Shown here: one piece after another, positions 36,852 through 47,557 of the stretch
Position numbering within the stretch: the first letter of the stretch is position 1
Layout of the letters: the number at the start of each line of letters is the position of its first letter
Source: Misgurnus anguillicaudatus
Taxonomy: Eukaryota > Chordata > Actinopteri > Cypriniformes > Cobitidae
Assembly (NCBI RefSeq): GCF_027580225.2
Contig: NC_073348.2
Location: 27,455,501-27,519,500, forward strand
Length of the DNA stretch: 64,000 bases
Direction of reading: 5' to 3'
Program-made: the position numbers and the translations under genes
Notes under the pieces: generated by a model
Databases searched by the model: none
What the model was told of the DNA's origin: nothing
Seen by the model: the letters and a program-made list of their open reading frames with translations, nothing else

Positions 36852-37152
36852 TTAAAGAGATAGTTCACTTTAAAATGAAAATTTCACTTTAAAATTTGAA
36901 AATCATTTACTCATCCTCATGTTGTTCTAAATCTGTACGAATTTCTTTTTTCTGATGAACACAAAAGAAGATATTTTGAGAAATGATGGTAAACACAGCA
37001 ATAAGTAACCATAGACTTCCATAGTAGGAATAAAAAAATATGATGGAATTTAATGGGTACCGTCACCTGTGTGCTTACCATCATTTATAAAAACATTTTC
37101 TTAGTCATTTGTCACAATACTTCCAAAATATTTTTTTCCTACTATGGAAGTC

Positions 37153-37661
37153 CTACCCAGTCTCACAAAGTTTCGTGATATAGTCACGTATCTCTTTTTA
37201 TCCTCCTCCGTGCTATTATCACGAAACTTCGTGCCCCTTCGCAGTCGCACAACGAATTCCTGTTTTCGTGTGATTATCACGTATTGGTTACTCGACTGTT
37301 TTTTCCTATTTTTAAACCATTGTCGCTTCGGTTTAGGGCCAGATTTGGTGCTTGCATTAGAATGTCACTTAATATATTGATCTATACTATTTTTCCTTAT
37401 TTATTTTTTTATATGTCGCCTGGCGTTAGGGTTAGAGTTGGGTTTGGTTAGGGATGTCATTTTATGTAAATCTAACCCTAAACCGAAGCGACAATGGTAA
37501 GAAAATAGGACAAAACAGTCGAGTAACCAATACGTGATAATCACACGAAAACAGGAACTCGCCACACGACCACGAAAAAACACGAAACTTCGTGACAACA
37601 GCACGAAAAAAGAATCAAAAAAACACGCGACTACATAACGAAACTTCGCGAGACTGGGCTG
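37153..37661. mobile_element. Palindromic element with 'CCCAGTCTC' ends
   Basis: Ends CTACCCAGTCTC and GAGACTGGGCTG are inverted; GGAAGTC is duplicated at 37146-37152 and 37662-37668. The arms repeat CACGAAACTTCGTG palindromes, and CCAATACGTGATAATCACAC appears in both orientations. The 78- and 89-codon frames are mirror products of the palindrome. Confidence 0.85.
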
Positions 37662-37769
37662 GGAAGTCAATAGTCACTGCTGTGTGTTTACCATCGTTTC
37701 TCAAAAAAAAATCATACAGGTTTAGAACAACATGAGGATGAGTAAATGATGACAGAATTTTCATTTTAA

Positions 37770-39575
37770 TACGGAAGCCGAGAGGCCATGCACTATTATT
37801 ATTTTGGCCTGCTTGTTTTCTCGTGATCACGACTTAATTTATCGTTATCTCGAGATAACAAAAGTTGTTCTCTCGTGATCTCAACATAACAAAAGTCGTA
37901 TTCTTGAGATGTTATTAAAGCTTACGTGTATTCGATAGAACGTGTTGTTTTGTTTGTAAATAGCAAAAGCACATTTTGCTAAATTAGCATGGATGAACAA
38001 ATGAGATTTTACTTGGATCAGTACGGAAGCCGAGAGAGGACATGCACTATTATTATTTTTGCTTGCTTGTTTTCACGACTTAATTTCTCGTGATCTCGAG
38101 ATAACAAAAGTTGTTTTCTCGTGATCACGACTTAATTTCTCGTTATCTCGAGATAACAAAAGTTGTTTTTTCGTGATCTCGAGATAACGAAAGTTGTTTT
38201 CTCGTGATCACGACTTAATTTTCTCATGATCTCGAGAAAACAAAAGTTGTTTTCTCGTTATCCTGACATGATAATCCAAATGTCATAATGTAATTTCCTG
38301 TCAATATAATGTGTATTTTGAAGTGGACTGCTAATGTATATGAGTTGGGGTCTTTGCCGTAACCACACGTGTAGCTGTGTAGACTTAATAAATAAATAAA
38401 GTTGGACGGTTCATGTTCGTGAATTTAGGGACCATCTCTAAAGTAATACTGTACATGTTTCTATCTTCAATAGTATTTAACAGTTTATTTAAATAAATAT
38501 CAACAATCTAAAAAGTGTGCATCATAGCTGACAACCACATAAACACGTGGGTTTTGTGACTGTTTGTTGACTTTCAGTCATTCCATTTAAATGCTGTTAA
38601 AAGTAGAAACGTGTATTGAGTAACTTAAAGACGGTCCCTAAATTCACCACTGTAAAATTGTAAATATTGACATCTAATTCCGCTTGAGCGAATCTTTGAT
38701 CCAAGTAAAATCTCGTTTGTTCATCAATGCTAATTTAGCAAAATATGCTTTTGCTGTTTACAAACAAAACATCGAGTACACACGTAAGCTTTAATCACAT
38801 CACAAAAATACAACTTTTGTTATGTCGAGATCACGAGAAAACAACTTTTGTTATCTCGAGATAACGAGAAATTAAGTCGTGATCACGAGAAAACAAGCAA
38901 GCAAAAATAATAATAGTGCATGGCCTCTCTCGGCTTCCGTAGATCAGAGATTCGCTCAAGCTGAAATAGATTTGTCAATATTTACAATTTTACAGTGGTG
39001 AATTTAGGGACCGTCTTTAAGTTACTCAATAATATACACGTTTATACTTTTAACAGCATTTAAATGGAATGAAAGTCAACAAACAGTCACAAAACCAACG
39101 TGTTTATGTGGTTGTCAGCTATAATGCACACTTTTTAGATTTTTGATATTTATTTAAATAAACTGTTAAGTACTATTGAAGATACAAATGTGTACAGTAG
39201 TACTTTAGAGATGGTCCCTAAATTCACAAACATAACCTCCAACTTTATTTATTTATTTATTGTCTATCGGCTACACATAGCTACACGGGCGAATTAGACC
39301 CCAACTCATATGCATTAGCAGTCCACTTCAAAATACACTACATATTATGGACAGGAAATTACATTATGACATTTGGATTATCATGTCAGGATAACGAGAA
39401 AATTAAGTCGTGATCACGAGAAAACAACTTTTGTTATCTCGAGATCACGAGAAATTAAGTCGTGATCACGAAAAACAACTTTTGTTATCTCAAGATCACG
39501 AGAAAGTAAATCGGGATCACGAGAAAACAAGCAAGCAAACATAATAATAGTGCATGTCCTCTCTCGGCTTCCGTA
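37770..39575. mobile_element. 'TACGGAAGCCGAGAG' foldback element B, interrupted by a second copy
   Basis: Ends TACGGAAGCCGAGAGG and CTCTCGGCTTCCGTA are inverted. Own parts are 37770-38015 plus 38942-39575, about 880 bp. The subterminal regions hold repeated TTATCTCGAGATAACAAAAG and CTCGTGATCACGACTTAATT palindromes. No clear target duplication at its outer ends. Confidence 0.85.
38022..38941. mobile_element. 'TACGGAAGCCGAGAG' foldback element A nested in element B
   Basis: 920 bp, flanked by the exact 6-bp duplication GATCAG (38016-38021 and 38942-38947). Removing it restores CTTGGATCAGAGATTCGC, which matches the corresponding intact sequence within A itself. No transposase. Confidence 0.92.
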
Positions 39576-39594
39576 AAGTGAACTATCCATTTAA

Positions 39595-41275
39595 CTTCCA
39601 TGGGGAGGCCTCGAGAAGTAAGTAATGTCATAAAAAATCAAAACATTTAAATAGAACAGTAAAAAATACAGAAGTCAACAAACAAATAAAAACCCAGAAT
39701 AGAAGACAAATATATGCGCACATAAAAAGTAACTTGTGGGATATTTGGAGTGTAGAAAGTTTCAATTTTGCTTTAAATCCAATGATGTAATATTACATTA
39801 TTTCTCATGATGTTAACAGGTTTGTGGGAGGGTTTAATGTAAGGGTAGGGTATAATAAATATCTTTAACTTAGCTTCTGTAAGAGGTCCTCACTTTCAGT
39901 GTGCATGATGTGTTTACCATACTATTATCTCCAGCAAAGCTGCATGTAAATCTGGCACGGCAGTCATCTCCCGGGGTTCAGTCGTGTAATGCGCAGAGAG
40001 AAAGATGAATAGTCTTCCTCAACAAAGTCATTAAAAGGGTGAGCAAACATTCCCTTAGCCCATCTTAAAACGACAAGCCGCTCTCTTTAAATATAACATG
40101 CACCCAAACAAAAGCAAATAAATTTCCCACACCACTCCTCCCCGGTGACATCTGATCCAGATCTGCTCTCCGAACAACGCGCTGATAAATAAATGCGCTG
40201 ACCTTTGACCCCTAAGGGAGTTGTGTAGGTGCAGGGTGCCTCAGTGATTTTGGGAATAGAGGGCAGGCACAGCTTGTTACCTCAGTTGAAGTCAGTCTCT
40301 TACAATGTGTTAACACCTGTAGGGAAAATAACGGTTGGATTATTTGCACCCCCAGTTCTTTAACTAAACATGGAGTATATAAATCATCTGGATTTAGCGT
40401 GCACGTCCCGACAGCGTCCGTTCACCCATCGCCTAAACCCACCTGCTCTTGCTTTATGGACAAGGATAAAAAGGCTACGCTCTGGTGAAACCAGCCACTG
40501 TTGTGTAAAACTGAAGTTTTACGACCCAAGCACAAGTTTGTAGAGTAAAGGGATCATTTATAATAGACCTCCTGTTTATTCACAGGGCTTTGAAACAGCC
40601 TAGAGACTATCTCATATCTTTAGATATTTCCTCTTGTATGCCCCCGCTGAACAGTTTGAATACTGAGAATGAAACATTAGTCTGCTTCACCTGCAAATTC
40701 TGAATGATTACTTGCCCCAGCAATTTCTATGAAGTTAATATTACAGAGGCCGTATTTCGTGAGTCCGAGTCTCCGCACACATGCTGGACACATGCAGAAA
40801 TACCTCTAATGTGTTAACTGTGACCAATCCCAAACAATAAACCACCGGAACGGTCTAGCGTTCACTTCGGATAAACCGTTAAGACACAGTCTCTCATTAT
40901 GTTTGCGCTCCACATGAGGAATCCATCCTGAGAGAAGGCAGCTCGGTTCATATCTTGAATGAATGTGTCAGCAGAGCTATAATCACAATAGTGATGCCCT
41001 TATAAGGACACGGAGAGTGTTTGGATTATGCTTGTCTTCCAGACGTTGCATCCATGCTCTTATTGCATTCCATCACTTTCTCTCCTCTCCTGCCAGCTAA
41101 TAATATCTCCACAAAGCAGGGATATAGACAGGATAAACCAGAGTGTCTGAGAATGAGATAGATACTAGATGGTATTTATGCATTGAGGGCACATTTAAAA
41201 AAAGAAACTGTCAGATTAAAAACAAAAGTTGCTGATTTCAAAGCTTTAAATGCTACGTTATTGTTTTTTTATCTG
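39595..41275. other. Intergenic, unique sequence
   Basis: About 1.7 kb with no repeat recognised apart from a short GGGTTTAATGTAAGGGTAGG motif near 39830. No exon found. A reasonable place to look for conserved non-coding elements. Confidence 0.4.
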
Positions 41276-41345
41276 TAGCCATAAGGTTGTATTTGTTAAT
41301 GCATTAGCTAAAATTGAGCATTTTTTAAATATTTATGTTAGTTAA

Positions 41346-41846
41346 AGGACCAATATTGTGCTAATTTTTACAAGATGTAATATGAAGTTTCAGCACAAAA
41401 TACCCCACAGATCATTTGTTATAGCATGCAAAAAATGCCCCTATTTGGGCGTGAGCAAAAAGCGCTGTTTCACTGGTGTACCTTTAAATGCAAATGAGCT
41501 GCAGCTTTCGGTTTAAAAATAGATCTGATTTCTGTACAATCTGGGACAATAGTATCTAGAAGTAAATGGAATTAGTGATACAACGTGCTAGTAAACCCAT
41601 TAAGAAAAGCTTTTGGATAAAGTTAACCAGTCAGTCAGTGGCTGTGTGCAGGGATCTGTTAGTGTGACATCACATTAACAAGAGAATCAAAATGGCTTGT
41701 CTAATGAGACTGCTCTGGTTTAATGAGGATTACAAAATGAGGACTGAGTGTATTTTTTCATTGTAGGGTGGTTGTGATCACAAACTGGCAACACACATTT
41801 ATGTCTAAATACCTTGTAAAAGTGTATTTAGCATATTATGGGCCCT
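41346..41846. mobile_element. TTAA-type MITE ('AGGACCAATATTG' end)
   Basis: TTAA at 41342-41345; right end TATTATGGGCCCT followed by TTAT (decayed TTAA), which also abuts the next element. Related to the fragment at 1990-2130. Confidence 0.8.
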
Positions 41847-41850
41847 TTAT

Positions 41851-42962
41851 AGGGGACATATCACGAAAATCAGATTTTTTTCATGTTTAGGTGCTATAGT
41901 TGGGTCCCCAGGGCTTCTATCAACCTAGAAAATGTGAAAAAGCTCAATCCAGTAAACCATTCTCTGCAAGCATGTGAAAAAATAGGTCATTAATATTTGG
42001 CTCCCCTTATGATGTCAGAAGGGGATAATATGGCCCCATATTCTGCACTATCCAACCATGGCACTACCGGTGTTTGTACAGAAACTGTCATATAATACAG
42101 AGGTAGTGATAAACACGATGTGCAAACATCTCTGTGGTGGTCAATTTTGATTTTGTGGCGGACTGAGAAATAAAATAATGTTTAGCATTCCAACAACGCT
42201 CTTACTTGTATGATACAGCAGTAGCCCAAATATAACGACACGCCTATAATCCTTCCCACTGCGAAGTGTGGAAAAGTTAACCAAGCCAAAGTGAGGTGAG
42301 TTGACCCAACCTGACCCAAACCAAACCGTGCACTGTAAAAAAATTCCGTAGAAATTACAATGTCATTGCAGCTGGGTTGCCGGTAATTTACCGTAGATTT
42401 ACATTTATGTTATTTACTGGCAAGAATTTGTTCAAAGTTAAATAAATTTTAAATATTAACAAGTATTTATCTTTACAGAATAAAACTATACAATAACAGC
42501 CTCATGCAAAGCATTCTGGGAACCAGAAATCATCATCAACCTTTTTCTGTTTTTTGCTTCAGATTTTGTTTACCAGAATGTTTTGCTTGATGCTGTTTTT
42601 TTAGTTTTACTCTATAAAGACAAATACTTGTAAATGTTTAATGTTCATTTAACTTTGAACAAAATGTTGCCAGTTAAAAACAAATTTAAATCTACGGTAA
42701 ATTACCGGCAACCCAGCTGCAGTTTCTACGGAATTTTTTTACAGTGTGGGGTGCTATGCAATTGAAAAGCGCCATTAGTACAGAGATCAGCTCATTTGCA
42801 TTTAAAAGGTAACACCCCAAAATTTTTGCTTACACCTACAAAATGGTAATTTTAACATATTATAATAAATTATCTATGGGTTATTTTGAGCTAAAACTTC
42901 ACATATATGATATGTACTCTGGGGATACCAAAGACTTAAAAAAGTCTTGTGAAATGTCCCCT
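41851..42962. mobile_element. TTAA-type MITE ('GGGGACATATCA' family), interrupted
   Basis: Left end AGGGGACATATCACGAAAAT; right end GTGAAATGTCCCCT, then TTAA at 42963-42966. Interrupted between about 42069 and 42775 by other insertions including 42331-42746. Confidence 0.82.
42331..42746. mobile_element. Palindromic MITE with 'CACTGTAAAAAAATTCCGTA' ends
   Basis: Starts CACTGTAAAAAAATTCCGTA and ends TACGGAATTTTTTTACAGTG, perfect 20-bp inverted ends. The arms contain GGGTTGCCGGTAATTTACCG. 416 bp. Confidence 0.9.
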
Positions 42963-43087
42963 TTAATACAATGGCAATTGTTCATGTGAGTTTATTGTGC
43001 ATAAGATTAATAAATGATGTAAAAGTATTGTTTATTGTTAGTTCATGTTAGCTAATGCATTAACTAATGTTAACAAATACAACCGTG

Positions 43088-43290
43088 TTCGTATTAATTT
43101 GTACGACCAAATTTGTAAGTTTTTTTATGATTTGCTTTCGCCCCTATAATGTTAGGGTTAGGGGTGGGGTTTCATTATTGATTTTTTTTCTAATATTCTA
43201 AAAAGTATTTATTTTCTAAAAGTTTTTGTATGATTCACTTTGTACAAATTCACAACTCGTAAAATATGTACGAATTCCTGTGAAATCAAC
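43088..43290. mobile_element. Short MITE with 'TCGTATTAATTTGTACGA' end
   Basis: GTTCGTATTAATTTGTACGA at the left; TATGTACGAATTCCTGTG at the right, roughly inverted, around GTTAGGGTTAGGGGTGGGGT. Confidence 0.6.
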
Positions 43291-43365
43291 GTTACCTTTT
43301 GACCAGTTTTACTCCTTTACATTTAGGCATTTACCAGAAATGTTTATCCAAAGCAAATGACTAAA

Positions 43366-45220
43366 CTTTACAAAGCGGAAGTCGTGACTGGTCTGTATAC
43401 TATGTATTAAAATGTATGTAGTATTGAAATATGTAGTATATTTAACATATTTCATAAAAATTTATTTTTATTAGTGGTTTGCATAATGAAATAAATAAAT
43501 ACATTAAAATTTTTATATTTTTAACTTTTTTATATTCCTGTTTGAGCAAATGCAAGATATATACGTATCTTGCCTACAATATACTAAGATTATAATTATT
43601 TACTGTTACTGTCCTATACGTATGACTACTCTCTTTGAAGTCAATGTTTTTCTACAGTTATTTTTGCTGTACTTTGCCAGACCTGAATCGCATCATTTTT
43701 GGGAAGTTGGTTACCCTTTCCTCTTCGTCAGCTGAAAAACAAGGGGCTGTTTGGCACGCAGTGGCATGAGAAAATGAAATTAAAGCATGAGACGTCAGTG
43801 ATTCACACCATCATCTCTGTTGTCGAGTAAATTTACAGATGGACTTCATTTCTCTGGAGCTGAATCATGCCTTTGCATCAATGACTGTTAGCGACTGAAA
43901 ACACCAAGGTGCGTGACTCTAACTTGGATGAAGTTACACAGCGTAAGCAAGTCTAGGTAAAGTATTTTCAGCCCAGATGTTGACTTTATGATGTAAAAGT
44001 GAGAGCTTTATTGCCATGTCTTTACCTTTCCAAGCAACCTATCGGCGAACGATTTAAATCCAAAAGTCTTTTGTACATGAGCCAATACCATCATAAACCT
44101 CATCACCGCACCCTGTTAAACCTCTTACAGATTTTAGATGAATGAATGTGCTAAGGAAATGCAAAACATAATTTTTTATTCCCGTCAAGGTTTATCAGAT
44201 TTGTGGGCCGGTCAGGTTGGCAAGAGCTTGGAGAAAATGGAGCAGAGCTGTGGTTAAGCCCTTGTGTGACTCACCAGATCTCTCCAGCAACCTGATCTAC
44301 CGGTGATAGTCTGAAGGAGGTTTAGCTAGAACCACTCGATAGGTCAAATCCAGCACTCTCCCGGGGAAAATCAATTTCATGAAGGGTCCAAACATCCAAA
44401 TAAATATTCCAATGGTTAAATAAATCCAAGCCACTTAAGAGAAGAGCCATTGATGTCTTAAGGAGAGAAAGCATCAGCTCATTCTTTATTCATGTCAAGG
44501 CTGCTTCATCTTTCAGCGTGGAGTCCCAAGAGTGCCATAAAAATAGGGTTGCATTGGGAGGCATGCAGGGCATGGGTTCCTGTACAATAACACATCAAAA
44601 CTGTCTTTATAATCCTAAACAGATTTTTATGTTTTAGAGGGAAAATGAGCAATTTCGAAGCAAAAAAATAATGTTAAAGTTTGAAAATAAGTTTATGGCA
44701 ATATCACAGTCCAACATTAGACTGTAAGACAGCTCATGTAAATTTAGTGTCTGAAAAAATACATTTTTATATTTGTATACACAAATGTTTTAGGCTTCAT
44801 CAAAGAGGCTTTGTGGTTGCCATGTTGTTTTCTGTTCACTGCACACATCAAGAAAATCCAATCAGACTTCATACATACATTTATTTATTTATTTCTGTAT
44901 TTATTTATGAACTTTTTCAAAATTTGACAAAATACTTTATACAATCAAGGTTACAACTTTTCTCCCAAAATTAAGCTCCCCACCAAATTAATTTAACTAA
45001 CAACATAAAATTCTATAATGAAAAACAACTACAACAATAATAAAAAGACAATTGAAAAAAAAAATGAAAATATCGATATATATAAAAAAACATATATATA
45101 CACATAAACATAATTAATGAAAATAAATACCAGGATAATACAATTCAATACTTTGACCTATTTAAAGTGGTCTTTGCATAGTTATGAAACCAAACAATTT
45201 CAATGGTCAGACTTCATATG
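43366..45220. other. Intergenic, mostly unique sequence
   Basis: No gene recognised. The segment 44686-44786 recurs inverted at 47458-47557 (listed separately). Confidence 0.4.
44686..44786. repeat. 100-bp inverted duplicate, left copy
   Basis: Almost identical in reverse orientation to 47458-47557 (for example GGCAATATCACAGTCCAACA). About three differences in 101 bp. Neither copy resembles the other repeats in the window. Confidence 0.9.
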
Positions 45221-45468
45221 AAGAGTTTCGTTGCAAAACGAGATAACCACCGTTTTTTTAATTGTTCAGAAATCTCGTTTTTTGGTTGCGCATTCCAATT
45301 AATTTCAATTCAACTGCAGTTGGTTTGTTTTGATTAAAACCTTCATAACTTAAAAAATACAGCTAAGTAGCACCATAAAACAAAATAATAACATGATAAC
45401 ATAATAATAAATATGTTTTGACAAAAATGTAAAAAAATGGATTTATCTCGTTTTGCAACGAAACTCTT
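45221..45468. mobile_element. MITE with near-perfect 26-bp ends
   Basis: Starts AAGAGTTTCGTTGCAAAACG and ends CGTTTTGCAACGAAACTCTT. Flanks CATATG and CAAATG suggest a 6-bp duplication with one change. 248 bp. Confidence 0.88.
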
Positions 45469-46790
45469 CAAATGTAAAACCAACAAAATCACATGTCAAC
45501 TCTTAACAATTTACTATTTAATGCCCATGAATTAATATGATCTCATTTAAACATTTTAGTCGGATTAGGTTTGGGTAAGGATCTGGGTTAGGGTTGGGAC
45601 TTCCTTATTATTTCTTTGTAATAATCGTACATTTTTTTACAATTCTCTTCAAGTGAACTCATACAAACTTTCTGTGACAGGATGAGTAAACAAGTCCAGA
45701 AGTATTTTATATGCAAATATCAAGGTGATATCATCAATGTTGGTTACGATTCTCATGCTAAATATTATATAAATGAGTCCACTGTCTACAGTCAAACTTA
45801 ACTTTTGGACGCAGACAGACAGATAGATTTTGTGTCCACAAGTGCACCAGGATTTTATTTCTTATTGGTTTGAAATTTAAACTATATCTTCCACAGCTTT
45901 TCAAAGTTCGCTGATTTTAATCACAGATGAAAAACACAATAGCATTTGGTTAGTTTGGCCATGCATTTCAAACATATGCTAAAATTTCATCCCCTTTCTG
46001 TGGATGATGGGCGGGAATGTCATTGAGTTAGGAGGTCTCACAATAATGGGAATGAAATGGGTTGAAACAAGTAAAAACATATGGGAGAACCGTATGCCAA
46101 AACAAACAATACAACAGTCTGGGTAGACAGCATGTACCCTGAGTGAGAGTCAATCCCTGATGACAAGATGGTTATGAGAATCAAAATCTTGTACTTGTTT
46201 TTCTATAAAGTGAGGAGCACTTATAACCAATATAAAAGCAAACCTAAATGTTTCACAAGACCGATAAGATTCACTGGCTTGACACAGGACAGTTTTATTT
46301 GTATCAATGGGAGAGAGAGATGAGGTCTTACATCAGAGCAGGTCTGCTGCAATAGCTGGAGTTAAAGCTGGAAACGGAGAGAAAGCGAAAACTGAAGAGG
46401 TTGGAGAGCAATAAAAGTGTTCGGATCGGATCTTTATATAGGTGTGGAACTGGACTCTAAAATGAAAGCAGATGGTACTTTAGTCTGAAATACTTTCCAT
46501 TTGAAGTACGTGGCTCTTGTCTATGTTGTTCTTCTGAGTTGACTTCAGATCTCTTCAACCCAGATCCTGAAGCTTAGATGGACTTTGGTGCCTGCATTGA
46601 GACCTAAGGATGAAAGAAAGGATTGCTTTCAGATCTGATACAGTCTTAACACCACACAAAACAATATTACAGAGATTTAAAAAATAAAGGAGATTCAAGT
46701 GCAACATTATATTTCTTAACTCCCAAAACTTGAAGAAAGAGCAAGTAATTTTAACTTTCAGATGGAGAATAATGTGTGGCAAACTTTTAA

Positions 46791-47454
46791 AGGGACACTC
46801 CACTTTTTTTAAAAAAGTGCTCATTTTCCAGCTCCCCTAGAGTTAAACATTAGATTTTTACAGTTTTGGAATCCATTCAGCTGATCTCTGGGTCTGGTGG
46901 TACCATTTTTAGCATAGCTTAGCATAATCCATTGAATCTGATTAGACCATTAGCATCGCGGTCAAAAATAACCAAAGAGTTTTGATATTTTTCCTATTTT
47001 GATCTTGACTCTTGGCGTAGTGATATTAAGCAGCACCTGAAAATAGTCCCCTGCTATTGAAAGTAACCAAGAGGACTATTTTCGGGCAGTGCTTAATATC
47101 ACTACGCCTGCTGCAGCCATGTTACAGCAACAAAGTCCTTGATTATTACACCAGAATGATAGTATAGTCCTAACCATATCTGCCTAGAAAATCACAACTT
47201 TTAATTTTCTATCGGTCTAGTACACGATGTAACTACAGAAGAGTCAAGTTTTAAATAGAAAAAATAACTCTTTGGTTATTTTTTTGCGTGATGCTAATGG
47301 TCTAATCAGATTCATTATGCTAAGCTATGCTAGGCTAGTGCTAGCGCCAGACCCGGAGATCAGCTGAATGGATTCCAAAACGGTAAGAATCAAATGTTTA
47401 ACTCTAAGGGAGCTCGAAAATGAGCAAATTTTCAAAAAAAGTGGAGTGTTCCCT
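46791..47454. mobile_element. TTAA-type palindromic MITE ('GTGGAGTGTCCCT' family), complete copy
   Basis: Ends AGGGACACTCCACTTTTTTT and AAAAAAAGTGGAGTGTTCCCT are inverted; TTAA flanks the left end (46787-46790) but the right flank is TGTA. The arms include GCATAGCTTAGCATAATCC. Same family as 14015-15269. Confidence 0.88.
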
Positions 47455-47457
47455 TGT

Positions 47458-47557
47458 ATTTGTGTATACAAATATAAAAACGTATTTTTCAGACACTAAA
47501 TTTACATGAGCTGTCTTACAGTCTAATGTTGGACTGTGATATTGCCATAAACTTATT
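47458..47557. repeat. 100-bp inverted duplicate, right copy
   Basis: Reverse complement of 44686-44786 with few changes. It starts 3 bp from the right edge of the MITE at 46791-47454. Confidence 0.9.

Larger units (their letters stand above)
36856..39590. mobile_element. TTAA-type MITE ('AGGGATAGTTCAC' family) carrying three further insertions
   Basis: TTAA at 36852-36855 and 39591-39594. Own sequence is 36856-37152, 37669-37769 and 39576-39590 (ends AGAGATAGTTCACTT and AAGTGAACTATCCAT). Inserted into it are 37153-37661 and the double element 37770-39575. Confidence 0.85.
41276..43085. mobile_element. 'GTTAATGCATTAACTAATG' dispersed repeat split by TTAA insertions
   Basis: The left part ATAAGGTTGTATTTGTTAAT (41281-41345) and right part TTAACAAATACAACC (ending about 43083) are the inverted ends of one repeat. 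The elements 41346-41846 and 41851-42962 are inserted between them. Confidence 0.65.

Noticed and set aside
37144..37670. Two similar frames of 78 and 89 codons on opposite strands
   Set aside because: They are mirror products of the palindromic 'CCCAGTCTC' element and carry no known domain.
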